A DNA stretch of 20,986 nt from Candidatus Omnitrophota bacterium (GTDB lineage Bacteria > Omnitrophota > Koll11 > Aquiviventales > Aquiviventaceae), in assembly GCA_023247285.1 (NCBI GenBank), contig JAHFGU010000005.1, positions 8,207 through 29,192 of the forward strand, read 5' to 3'. Positions within the stretch are counted from its first letter, which is position 1; each line of letters begins with the position of its first letter. A program made the position numbers and the translations under genes. Below the pieces are notes generated by a model. The model saw nothing but the letters and a program-made list of their open reading frames with translations. It had not been told where the DNA came from and made no database searches. Shown in pieces: positions 1 to 6,802 of the stretch.

Positions 1-627
1 GAGCTGAAGCGCAAGTCCCCATCCAAGGGCATGCTGCGCCAGCGGTTTGATCCGGTGAGCCTGGCCCAGATGCTGGAAGCCGCCGGGGCCGCGGCCTTCT
101 CCGTGCTCACCGATGAGCCCTTCTTCGGCGGCCACCTGGAATTTCTGCGAGACGTGAAGCAGTTCACCGAGCTCCCCGTGCTGCGCAAGGATTTCCTCCT
201 CGAGCCCTACCAGATCTATGAAGCGGCGTTCTACCAGGCGGACGCGGTCCTCCTGATCGTCCGCGTCCTGGCCGAGCCTGAGCTGCGCGCGTGCATCAAC
301 GCGGCGCAGGCGCTGGGCATGGAGCCGCTGGTCGAGGTGCATGCCGAGCCGGAGCTCGCCGCGGCCGTGCGCGCCGGCGCCCGCCTTATCGGCATCAATC
401 ACCGGGACCTGGACACATTCGGGATGGATCCTGGTCTGTCGGCGCGGCTCATGCCCCATGTGCCGGCCGGGATCACGGTCGTGGCCGAAAGCGGGATTCA
501 CACGCCCACGGACGTCGAGCGGATGCGCCGGCTGGGGGTGCATGCCGTGCTGGTCGGCGAGGCCCTCATGATCGCGGCCGACCCGGCCGCCAAAGTCAGG
601 GAATTGTTTCCTCCCGTGAGTCGGTAG
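1..627 (+). CDS. trpC: Indole-3-glycerol phosphate synthase, C-terminal part (5' end outside window)
   Basis: This is a cytosolic TIM-barrel enzyme of tryptophan synthesis that closes the indole ring of CdRP to give indole-3-glycerol phosphate. The reading frame is open from base 1, and the first residues, ELKRKSPSKG, match the family phosphate/lysine motif (usually EIKRASPSKG). The ATG at base 31 therefore lies inside the gene. The catalytic lysine segment LRKDF, the EVHAE segment, GINHRDLDTF and the VAESGI phosphate loop follow in the expected order. About 208 residues are present of a usual 250 to 260, so roughly 45 N-terminal residues are missing. Twelve bases separate it from nth, and trpF does not follow it. 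Identification is firm. Confidence 0.95.
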   Translation, partial: ELKRKSPSKGMLRQRFDPVSLAQMLEAAGAAAFSVLTDEPFFGGHLEFLRDVKQFTELPVLRKDFLLEPYQIYEAAFYQADAVLLIVRVLAEPELRACINAAQALGMEPLVEVHAEPELAAAVRAGARLIGINHRDLDTFGMDPGLSARLMPHVPAGITVVAESGIHTPTDVERMRRLGVHAVLVGEALMIAADPAAKVRELFPPVSR

Positions 628-639
628 CGCGCCAGTGCC

Positions 640-1290
640 ATGGTCACCAACCGGAATATCGATCAGGTCTTCGGGGCCGTCCGACGGCTCGTGCGCCGGT
701 GGGACGTACCGGTCGTGGCGCGCTACCGCACGGACCCGTTTACGACGCTCATCAGCTGCCTCTTGAGCTTGCGCACGCGCGATGCGACCACGCGCGCCGC
801 CTCGCAACGGCTGTTCCGATCGGCCCGCACGCCGGCCGCGCTGCTGGGCCTCTCCAACGCCGCGATCATCCGGGCCATCTACCCGGTGTCGTTTTACCGC
901 GTGAAGGCGCGGACCTTGCGCGCCGTCTGCCGGACGCTCTTGGCGCGCCACGGCGGCCGCGTGCCGGATGACCTCGACGAGCTGCTGACGCTCCCGGGGG
1001 TGGGCCGCAAGACCGCCAACCTCGTGATCACGCTGGCGTTCCAGCAGGACGGGATCTGCGTCGATACGCACGTGCACCGGATCAGCAATCGCTGGGGCTA
1101 CGTCCGCACCCGCACGCCGGAAGACACCGAGTTTGCGCTGCGGCGACGGCTCGCGCGGCGGCACTGGCGGATCTACAATGATGTCTTGGTCGCGTTCGGG
1201 CAGCACCTGTGCCATCCGGTGTCGCCGTGGTGCAGCCGCTGCCCGGTGTCGGCGTCCTGCCTCCGGCGCGGGGTGGCGCATGCGCGCTAG
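640..1290 (+). CDS. nth: Endonuclease III, base-excision DNA glycosylase/AP lyase
   Basis: This 216-residue protein removes oxidised pyrimidines and nicks the resulting abasic site. The helix-hairpin-helix LPGVGRKTA (residues 118-126) contains the catalytic lysine K124. The catalytic aspartate is D142 in VDTHV. A [4Fe-4S] cluster site C-x6-C-x2-C-x5-C sits at C191, C198, C201 and C207. Length is normal. The LLS-x-Q-x-T-D segment of the E. coli enzyme reads LLSLRTRDA here, with arginine at position 45 where E. coli has glutamine. No clear Shine-Dalgarno precedes the ATG, which lies 12 bases after trpC and is probably cotranscribed with it. Two abutting palindromes cover its stop codon. Confidence 0.95.
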   Translation: MVTNRNIDQVFGAVRRLVRRWDVPVVARYRTDPFTTLISCLLSLRTRDATTRAASQRLFRSARTPAALLGLSNAAIIRAIYPVSFYRVKARTLRAVCRTLLARHGGRVPDDLDELLTLPGVGRKTANLVITLAFQQDGICVDTHVHRISNRWGYVRTRTPEDTEFALRRRLARRHWRIYNDVLVAFGQHLCHPVSPWCSRCPVSASCLRRGVAHAR

Positions 1291-1293
1291 CGC
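1276..1293. repeat. Two overlapping 10-bp palindromes at the nth stop codon
   Basis: GCGCATGCGC (1276-1285) and GCGCTAGCGC (1284-1293) are each perfect palindromes and share two bases; the second contains the nth TAG stop. No T-tract follows, so this is not a standard intrinsic terminator. Short palindromes arise by chance in DNA this GC-rich, but two abutting ones on a stop codon are worth noting. A protein site or a small 3'-end structure are both possible. Confidence 0.35.
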
Positions 1294-1332
1294 TCATGCA
1301 GAAGGCGCTGGCCATCGGCCGCCCGCGCGTGC

Positions 1333-1338
1333 CACAAT
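1333..1338 (+). promoter_or_regulatory. Possible -10 element (CACAAT) before the RDD gene
   Basis: CACAAT matches four of six positions of TATAAT and is preceded by TG plus one base, as in extended -10 promoters. Exactly 12 bases separate it from the ATG at 1351. No convincing -35 hexamer is seen. The same 12-base spacing appears before trpB and the SPOR gene. If used, the mRNA leader would be only about 5 or 6 bases long. Confidence 0.3.
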
Positions 1339-1350
1339 AGTCTGCAACGC

Positions 1351-1737
1351 ATGAGCGTCTCTCCCTCGCTGGCGCAACAGCGCGTCTCCGCGTGGCTGAT
1401 CGACGTGCTGCTGGGCCTCGGATTGGCCCTGCTGCTGCGCGGGTTCGGCTGGCTGGCCATGGCCGCCTATTGGCTCGTGCGCGATGGCTTGTTCGAAGGG
1501 CAGAGCGTGGGCAAGCGGCTGATGGGTCTGAAGGTGGTGGTCGGGCGCGCGCAGGCGCGCTGCACGCTGGCCGACTCGATCGTGCGGAATGTGCTGTGGG
1601 TGATCCCGCTCATCAACCTCGCGATGGCGCTCTTCGGCCTGCAAACCTTGGCGAAGGATCCAGGCGGGCGGCACTGGGGCGACCGGCTGGCCGACACGCG
1701 GGTCATCCGCGCGCTGCCAGGCGCCCTAGTCCGATGA
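1351..1737 (+). CDS. RDD family small membrane protein
   Basis: This 128-residue protein has the RDD signatures: QRVSAWLID with R11 and D18, a second acidic site D45 in VRDGLFEGQSVGKRLMGLKV, and GDRLADT near the C-terminus (110-116). Hydrophobic stretches at about 14-43 and 80-98 suggest two or three membrane passes. RDD proteins are poorly defined; some have been linked to ion transport, and the substrate cannot be read from sequence. The ATG has no Shine-Dalgarno and lies 60 bases after nth, with a possible -10 element in the gap. Its stop overlaps the radC start (ATGA), so the two are probably coupled. Confidence 0.85.
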   Translation: MSVSPSLAQQRVSAWLIDVLLGLGLALLLRGFGWLAMAAYWLVRDGLFEGQSVGKRLMGLKVVVGRAQARCTLADSIVRNVLWVIPLINLAMALFGLQTLAKDPGGRHWGDRLADTRVIRALPGALVR

Positions 1738-2480
1738 TCAGCCCCGAGCGGCTGACCGTGCGCGACCTGCCGGCCGCGGACCGGCCGCGGGAGCGGCTCG
1801 CCCGGCTGGGCGCGGAAGCGCTCGCCGAGCATGAGCTGCTCGCCTGCGTGCTGGGCCGCGGCGCCGGCGGGGAGTCGGTGCTGGTGAGCGCGCGCCGCGT
1901 GCTCGCGGCCTGCGGCACGCTGCGCGGGATCGCCGAGGCCTCGGTCGAGCAGCTCATTCGGCTCCACGGGATCGGGCCGGCCAAAGCCGCGCAGTTGAAG
2001 GCGGCCGCTGAAATGGGACGCCGGCTGGCTGGAGCAGCACCGCCGGCGCGCCCTGTGGTCACCTCCGTTGAAGCCGCCGCAGCGCTGCTGCGGCCCAGCC
2101 TCTTGGACAAGCAGCGCGAGCATGTCGTGGCGCTGCTGCTCGACGCCCGCCACCGGCTCATCCGAATAAGCCCGATTGCCGTCGGCAGCTTGTCGGCGAG
2201 CCTGGTCCATCCGCGGGAGCTGTTCAAGGAGGCGGTGGCCGCCTCGGCGGCCGCGGTGATCGTCGCCCACAATCATCCGTCAGGCGATCCGACGCCCTCC
2301 GAACACGATCAGGCCTTGACGCGGCGGCTGGCGGCGGCGGGCGCGCTCTTGGGCATCGAGGTGCTCGACCATCTCATCATCGGGACTGAAGGGGTTGTCA
2401 GCCTGCGGGCGCTGGGCCTGCTGGCGCCGGCCCGCTCAGTCCGTGGACGCAGCCGGCATGGCCGGCGCAGGGAGGCATGA
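1734..2480 (+). CDS. radC: RadC/JAB-domain DNA repair-associated protein
   Basis: This is a 248-residue cytosolic protein of the RadC (UPF0758) family. The N-terminal region carries a helix-hairpin-helix (LHGIGPAKA, about 78-86). The C-terminal JAB/MPN fold carries the full metal motif H-x-H-x7-S-x2-D as H179, H181, S189 and D192. The true start is the ATG at 1734, which overlaps the RDD stop by four bases; the frame stays open upstream but that stretch reads out of frame through the RDD gene. The radC name is historical and its role in repair is disputed; a metalloprotease-like fold is certain, its substrate is not. The last ten residues are an arginine-rich tail. The stop overlaps the next ATG. 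Confidence 0.95.
   Translation: MISPERLTVRDLPAADRPRERLARLGAEALAEHELLACVLGRGAGGESVLVSARRVLAACGTLRGIAEASVEQLIRLHGIGPAKAAQLKAAAEMGRRLAGAAPPARPVVTSVEAAAALLRPSLLDKQREHVVALLLDARHRLIRISPIAVGSLSASLVHPRELFKEAVAASAAAVIVAHNHPSGDPTPSEHDQALTRRLAAAGALLGIEVLDHLIIGTEGVVSLRALGLLAPARSVRGRSRHGRRREA
2471..2475 (+). promoter_or_regulatory. Shine-Dalgarno GGAGG before the TIGR04073-like gene
   Basis: GGAGG lies one base before the ATG at 2477 and four bases before a second in-frame ATG at 2480. The spacing favours 2480 as the working start, shortening the protein by one residue. It is one of very few clear Shine-Dalgarno sequences in the window. Confidence 0.5.
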
Positions 2481-2902
2481 TGCGGCAGCGCGTAGTGCAA
2501 GTGCTCTTGGTGCTGAGCTTGGGCGTTGGCGCCGCCGGACGCGTCGCGCAGGCGCAAGCCACGGCGTCGGAGGAACCACCGGACCGCGTAGAGCAGCTCT
2601 TGGGCCGCTACCGCGTGCAGCCGGCGTTCGAGAAGCTGGGCCGGGGCGCGTCGAACGCCCTCTTTGGCTGGCTGGAAATTCCGCTCACGATCCATCGCCG
2701 CTATGCGCCGCAGGATTCCGGCACCAGCCTGCTGGGCGGGTTTGCGTACGGGCTGCTGCGCGGCCTCATCCGCACCGGCGTGGGGCTCTATGAGACCGCC
2801 ACCTTCTTCCTGCCGTATCCGGCGCACTTCGCCCCCATCCTGCCCACCCTGGACTACTTCGAGCAGGAGAAGCGCGAGCACGAGCATCTGCCGCTGGAGT
2901 AA
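2477..2902 (+). CDS. Exosortase system-associated protein, TIGR04073-like
   Basis: This 141-residue protein has an N-terminal hydrophobic segment (residues about 5-25, ending AQAQA) that reads as a cleavable signal peptide, so it is probably exported. The mature part carries the pattern I associate with TIGR04073: KLGRGASNALFGWLEIP, a glycine-rich stretch GGFAYGLLRGLIRTGVGLYE, then TATFFLPYP and PILPTLDYFE. Function is unknown; the family name comes from co-occurrence with exosortase systems, and no exosortase is visible here. It overlaps radC by four bases and lies 16 bases before the NTPase gene. The family call rests on motif recall without a profile search. Confidence 0.75.
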   Translation: MMRQRVVQVLLVLSLGVGAAGRVAQAQATASEEPPDRVEQLLGRYRVQPAFEKLGRGASNALFGWLEIPLTIHRRYAPQDSGTSLLGGFAYGLLRGLIRTGVGLYETATFFLPYPAHFAPILPTLDYFEQEKREHEHLPLE

Positions 2903-2918
2903 CGCGCGCCCTCGTCGC

Positions 2919-3668
2919 ATGAAGCACTTGGTGATCATCGGCCGGCCTGGCGTTGGCAAGACAACGCTGGTGCAGCGGCTCGTGCAGGCGCTGCGCCCCT
3001 ACGCGATCGACGGCTTTGTCACCGAAGAGCTGCGCGAAGAGGACCAGCGCATAGGCTTCTGGCTCAGCGCGGTTGACGGCCGGCAGGTCTTGCTCGCCCA
3101 CCGCCGCCTGGAGCACGGCACGCGGGTCGGCCCGTACAAGGTCAACATCGGCGTGTTGGATGATGTCGCCGCGCCGATCATCGCGCGCGGGACGCGTCAA
3201 GCCGACCTCCTGTTCATTGACGAACTGGGCAAGATGGAGCTGTGCTCCCCTCGGTTCGAGCGGGCGGCGCGGGACGCGTTCGACCACGCGCGGGTCGTGG
3301 TCGCCACCGCCGGCGTCAGCCCGATCCCCTTTCTGGAGGCCGTCAAGCGCCGCCGCGACGTCGAGCTCATCCCCCTGACCGCCGCCAACCGCGCCGCGGT
3401 CCGCGAAGAGCTGACCGCGCGGCTCGAGGCGCTGTGCGCCGAAGACGAGGCGGTGCGCCGGCTCCAGCGCCAGGCAGACCGCATCTGCGAAATGATCGTG
3501 GCCGGCGACATCGCCCCGATCGATATCGAAATCCAGCAAGCCGCGCTGCGCCAAGCCGCCGCACAGGCGTTTCCCGACAAGCAAGCCCTCTACCATCTCA
3601 TCTACGAGAGCCGGTTCCGCCGGCTATGGCAGCAGTTCCGGCACTCTGAGCCCAGGGCCGAACGCTGA
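2919..3668 (+). CDS. THEP1-type nucleoside-triphosphatase with extra C-terminal domain
   Basis: This protein has 249 residues. The N-terminal 170 form a P-loop NTPase of the THEP1 family: Walker A GRPGVGKT (8-15), VGPYKVN (70-76), and the Walker B LLFIDELGKMEL (97-108), which is the family hallmark. Relatives hydrolyse nucleoside triphosphates with broad specificity; the physiological role is unclear. THEP1 proteins usually end near 180 residues. Here about 75 further residues follow, with a charged helix and the segments ADRICEMI, IDIEIQQ and LYHLIYESRFRRLWQQF. I do not recognise that domain. The start is the ATG at 2919; the open frame upstream overlaps the previous gene out of frame. The gap to the next gene is 52 bases and rich in stems. 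Confidence 0.88.
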   Translation: MKHLVIIGRPGVGKTTLVQRLVQALRPYAIDGFVTEELREEDQRIGFWLSAVDGRQVLLAHRRLEHGTRVGPYKVNIGVLDDVAAPIIARGTRQADLLFIDELGKMELCSPRFERAARDAFDHARVVVATAGVSPIPFLEAVKRRRDVELIPLTAANRAAVREELTARLEALCAEDEAVRRLQRQADRICEMIVAGDIAPIDIEIQQAALRQAAAQAFPDKQALYHLIYESRFRRLWQQFRHSEPRAER

Positions 3669-3677
3669 CACGCGGCA

Positions 3678-3737
3678 TGCGCGCGGCGCGCAGCATCCTC
3701 GGCGTGGCGCGGCTCCCCGCATGACGGGGAGCGCGCC
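3678..3737 (+). promoter_or_regulatory. Two stem-loops in the leader of the cyclodeaminase-like gene; start codon in a loop
   Basis: The first stem is an almost perfect palindrome, TGCGCGC/GCGCGCA around one central G (3678-3692). The second pairs 3706-3719 with 3725-3737: 13 base pairs with a single bulged G at 3712 and a five-base loop CATGA (3720-3724). That loop contains the ATG proposed as the gene's start. No T-tract follows either stem. It could limit initiation, be an RNA processing site, or show that translation really starts further in, at TTG 3745 or GTG 3748. Confidence 0.5.
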
Positions 3738-4728
3738 GACGACGTTGGTGTTGACTGAACGGGACGTGGCCCGCGTTGCCACGATGCCACACGCCATCCG
3801 CGTGGTCCGGGATGCCTTCTGCGCGCTGGCCCGCGGCGCAGCGCGCATGCCGCCGAAACTCTACCTGCCGCTGCCCGGCGGCAGCGATTTCCGCGCGATG
3901 CCCGCGTGGCTGCGCCGGCCCCCCGCCTGCGGCGTCAAATGGGTCAATGTGCACCCGGGGAACCGGCGGCGCGGCCTGCCCACGGTGATGGCCGTGATTA
4001 TCATCAACGATTCGGCCACCGGGGTGCCGCTGGCGGTGCTGGACGGGCTGCTCATCACCAAGCTGCGCACGGCGGCGGCCGCAGCGGTGGCAGCACGGGC
4101 GCTGGCGCGGCCGGAGAGCCGCGTGGTCGGGCTGGTCGGATGCGGCGCGCAGGCGGACGCGCAACTGCTGGCGCTGGCCGAGGTGTTCCGGCTGGCCCGC
4201 GTGCGCGTCTGGGGCTATGCGCCTGGCGAGGCGGCGCGGTTCTGCCGGCGCATGCGCGCGCGACTACCCGGCCCGCAGTATGCGCCGGCGCCGACCATCC
4301 AGGCGTGCGTCGGCGGCGCGGATCTGGTCGTGACGCTGACGCCCTCGCGCCGGCCGCTGGTGCGGCGCGCCTGGCTGGCCCCGGGCGCGCATGTCAATGC
4401 GATCGGGGCGGACGCGCCAGGCAAGCAGGAACTGGACCCGCAGATCCTCCGTGATGCGATGGTCATCGTGGACGAGCGGACCCAGGCGGTGCACGGCGGA
4501 GAGCTCAACGTGCCGGTGCGCCGCCAGCAGTACCACCCGCGCGACATTCACGCCAGCCTCGGCGAAGTGCTCGTGGGGCGCGCGCCAGGCCGCCGGTCCT
4601 CGCGCGCGCTCACCGTGTTCGATTCCACCGGCCTCGCCATCCATGATGTGGCGCTGGGCGCGCATGTCGTGGCCGAAGCGCTGCGCCGCCGGGTCGGCCG
4701 CCGGCTCCAGCTCTTCCGAAATCGGTAG
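3721..4728 (+). CDS. Ornithine cyclodeaminase/mu-crystallin family; alanine dehydrogenase-like
   Basis: This 335-residue NAD(P)-dependent enzyme belongs to the ornithine cyclodeaminase/mu-crystallin fold. It shows K73 in [23 protein letters not shown] (R116), the Rossmann loop GLVGCGAQA (137-145), [16 protein letters not shown] with D231, and [12 protein letters not shown] with D301. The [11 protein letters not shown] and HGGELNVP segments resemble the archaeal-type alanine dehydrogenase branch more than true ornithine cyclodeaminase, so an amino-acid dehydrogenase or imine reductase is as likely. Substrate cannot be settled here. It sits where trpF might be expected, 38 bases before trpB. 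The start is uncertain because the ATG lies in a hairpin loop. Confidence 0.85.
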   Translation: MTGSAPTTLVLTERDVARVATMPHAIRVVRDAFCALARGAARMPPKLYLPLPGGSDFRAMPAWLRRPPACGVKWVNVHPGNRRRGLPTVMAVIIINDSATGVPLAVLDGLLITKLRTAAAAAVAARALARPESRVVGLVGCGAQADAQLLALAEVFRLARVRVWGYAPGEAARFCRRMRARLPGPQYAPAPTIQACVGGADLVVTLTPSRRPLVRRAWLAPGAHVNAIGADAPGKQELDPQILRDAMVIVDERTQAVHGGELNVPVRRQQYHPRDIHASLGEVLVGRAPGRRSSRALTVFDSTGLAIHDVALGAHVVAEALRRRVGRRLQLFRNR

Positions 4729-4748
4729 CTGTCCCCGTATTCTTCCGC

Positions 4749-4754
4749 TATCAT
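4749..4754 (+). promoter_or_regulatory. Possible -10 element (TATCAT) before trpB
   Basis: TATCAT matches five of six consensus positions and lies in the most AT-rich stretch nearby. Twelve bases separate it from the ATG at 4767. No good -35 is seen at 16 to 18 bases upstream. It could give trpBA a promoter separate from the upstream genes. I see no leader peptide or attenuator in this 38-base gap. Confidence 0.3.
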
Positions 4755-4766
4755 AAAAGTTTCACC

Positions 4767-5975
4767 ATGATGCAGCGAGTTTCCACCCCAGACGCCCGCG
4801 GCCACTTTGGTCCCTTCGGCGGCCAGTTCGTGCCGGAGACGGTCATGGCCGCCCTCGAAGAACTGGCACGCGCGTACGCGAGCGCCCGCCGCGACCCCGG
4901 CTTCCGGAAGGCGCTGCGCGCGCTCCTGGCGGACTATGCCGGCCGCCCGACGCCGCTCTATCGCGCCGACCGGCTCAGCCAGGCCCTCGGGGGCGTCCGC
5001 GTGTATCTGAAGCGGGAAGACCTGCTGCACACCGGCGCGCATAAAATCAATAACTGCCTCGGGCAGGCGCTGCTGGCGCTGCGGATGGGCAAACGCCGGC
5101 TCATTGCGGAAACCGGGGCCGGCCAGCATGGCGTGGCGACAGCGACCGTCGCCGCGCGGTTCGGGCTGGCGTGCGAGGTGTTCATGGGCGAGGAGGACAT
5201 GCGCCGCCAAGCGCTCAATGTGGTTCGCATGCGCCTCCTCGGGGCCACCGTCACTGCGGTGCGCACCGGCAGCCGGACGCTCAAGGACGCCTGCAACGAG
5301 GCGATCCGCAATTGGGTCACCACCGTCCGCACGACCCACTACTGCATCGGCTCGGTGGTCGGGCCGCATCCCTATCCGCTGCTCGTGCGCGACTTCCAGG
5401 CGGTGATCGGCCAGGAAGCGCGGCGCCAGCTCCTCGGTGTCGAGGGGCGGCTGCCGGACGTGGCGGTGGCCTGCGTGGGCGGGGGGTCCAACGCCATCGG
5501 CCTGTTCCATGCGTTTCGAAACGACCGACGCGTGCGCCTCATCGGGGTCGAGGCCGGCGGACGGTCGCTGCGCCCTGGCCGGCATGCGGCGACCCTGCTG
5601 AAGGGGCGCCCAGGCGTCCTGCATGGGGCGCGAAGCCTGCTGCTGCAGGACCGTCACGGCCAGGTGCTGCCGACCGAATCGATCGCCGCCGGGCTGGATT
5701 ATCCGGGTGTTGGGCCTGAGCATGCCTACTACAAGCTGATCCGTCGCGCGGCGTACGTGGCGGTCAGCGATGTCCAGGCGCTGCGCGGCGCTCAGCTCCT
5801 TGCCCAGACCGAAGGCATTCTGCCGGCGCTGGAGCCGGCGCACGCGGTGGCCTATCTGGAGCAGCTGGCGCCGAGGCTGCCTCGTCGAACGATCGTGCTC
5901 CTAGGCCTGTCAGGCCGCGGCGATAAGGACGTGCACACGTTGGCCCAGCAGGCGGATCTGAATGGGGCGGGTTGA
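4767..5975 (+). CDS. trpB: Tryptophan synthase beta chain
   Basis: This 402-residue PLP enzyme condenses indole with serine to give tryptophan, in an alpha2-beta2 complex with TrpA. The PLP lysine is K93 in [10 protein letters not shown]115 in AETGAGQHG is the catalytic glutamate, 22 residues on as in Salmonella. GGGSN (238-242) binds the cofactor phosphate, and S382 in LSGRGDKD lies at the pyridine nitrogen position. It is the canonical TrpB1 type: the N-terminal [14 protein letters not shown] is intact and the length is normal. A second Met follows the first directly. No Shine-Dalgarno is present. It overlaps trpA by 14 bases, as expected for equal amounts of both subunits. Confidence 0.97.
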   Translation: MMQRVSTPDARGHFGPFGGQFVPETVMAALEELARAYASARRDPGFRKALRALLADYAGRPTPLYRADRLSQALGGVRVYLKREDLLHTGAHKINNCLGQALLALRMGKRRLIAETGAGQHGVATATVAARFGLACEVFMGEEDMRRQALNVVRMRLLGATVTAVRTGSRTLKDACNEAIRNWVTTVRTTHYCIGSVVGPHPYPLLVRDFQAVIGQEARRQLLGVEGRLPDVAVACVGGGSNAIGLFHAFRNDRRVRLIGVEAGGRSLRPGRHAATLLKGRPGVLHGARSLLLQDRHGQVLPTESIAAGLDYPGVGPEHAYYKLIRRAAYVAVSDVQALRGAQLLAQTEGILPALEPAHAVAYLEQLAPRLPRRTIVLLGLSGRGDKDVHTLAQQADLNGAG

Positions 5976-6774
5976 CGAGGCGTTTCGCCGCTTGCGGGCG
6001 CGCGGCCGCAGCGCGCTCATTCCGTTCATCATGGGCGGGCACCCCTCGCCGCAGCTGACCGGGCCGTTGCTCCTGGCGCTCGAAGACGCCGGCGCAGACC
6101 TGATCGAGGTCGGCATCCCGTTTTCGGATCCGCTGGCCGACGGGCCCACGATTCAGGAAGCATCCGCCCGTACGCTGGCCCGCGGCCTGACGCCTCCTGA
6201 CGTGCTCGACAGCGTCGCATCGGTGCGCCACAGGCTCCATGTGCCGGTCCTGTGCCTGACCTACTGGAACCCGGTCTTGCAGTTCGGCCGGAATGGCGCG
6301 ATCGGCCCGCACGCTTTCGCGCGCGCCGCCGCCGCCGCCGGCCTCCACGGGATCATCGTTCCGGATCTGCCCGTGGAGGAAGGCCAGGGGCTCCGGACCG
6401 CCGCGGGGGCATCCGGCCTGGCGACGGTGTTTCTCGCCGCGCCGACCAGTCCGCCGGCCAGGCTGCGGATGATCGCGCGCGCCTCGCACGGCTTCATCTA
6501 CTATGTGTCCGTCACCGGCACGACCGGCGCGCGGAACACCCTGCCGCCGGCGCTCTCCGATGGCCTGCGCCAGCTGCGCCTGGTGACAACCAAGCCGATC
6601 TGCGTGGGTTTCGGCATTGCGACGCCGGCGCAGGCCGCCACCGTGTCGCGCGCCGCGGACGGCGTCATCGTGGGCAGCGCGCTGATCCGCGCCCTCGACC
6701 AAGGCCGAGGGCGCGCAGGCGTGCTCCGCGCCGCCACACGATTGGTCCGGCGGTTGCGGCAGGCGATGCGATGA
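5962..6774 (+). CDS. trpA: Tryptophan synthase alpha chain
   Basis: This 270-residue TIM-barrel subunit cleaves indole-3-glycerol phosphate and channels indole to TrpB. The catalytic residues E49 and D60 lie in [15 protein letters not shown] at the same numbers as the Salmonella enzyme. [23 protein letters not shown] and VIVGSAL form the phosphate and substrate loops. The start ATG lies inside the end of trpB, indicating translational coupling. The following gap of 28 bases holds one stem-loop. Confidence 0.97.
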   Translation: MGRVDEAFRRLRARGRSALIPFIMGGHPSPQLTGPLLLALEDAGADLIEVGIPFSDPLADGPTIQEASARTLARGLTPPDVLDSVASVRHRLHVPVLCLTYWNPVLQFGRNGAIGPHAFARAAAAAGLHGIIVPDLPVEEGQGLRTAAGASGLATVFLAAPTSPPARLRMIARASHGFIYYVSVTGTTGARNTLPPALSDGLRQLRLVTTKPICVGFGIATPAQAATVSRAADGVIVGSALIRALDQGRGRAGVLRAATRLVRRLRQAMR

Positions 6775-6775
6775 G

Positions 6776-6793
6776 TGCCGCAGGGTCGCGGCA
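6776..6793 (+). promoter_or_regulatory. Stem-loop between trpA and manC
   Basis: TGCCGC (6776-6781) pairs perfectly with GCGGCA (6788-6793) around a six-base loop. It begins one base after the trpA stop and ends nine bases before the manC ATG. No T-tract follows. It may be an mRNA processing or stability site between the trpBA part and the next gene group. Confidence 0.35.
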
Positions 6794-6802
6794 GATGGCG
6801 GG

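Noticed and set aside
1392..1733. In-frame extension of radC upstream of 1734
   Set aside because: It overlaps the whole RDD gene in another frame and has no RadC similarity. The ATG at 1734 gives a normal RadC length.
2664..2918. N-terminal extension of the NTPase
   Set aside because: It overlaps the TIGR04073-like gene. The P-loop sits at the usual place only when translation starts at 2919.
4548..5843. Long open frame on the minus strand opposite the cyclodeaminase-like gene and trpB
   Set aside because: It has no recognisable motif and lies opposite a fully supported trpB. Long antisense frames are expected where GC is near 70 %.
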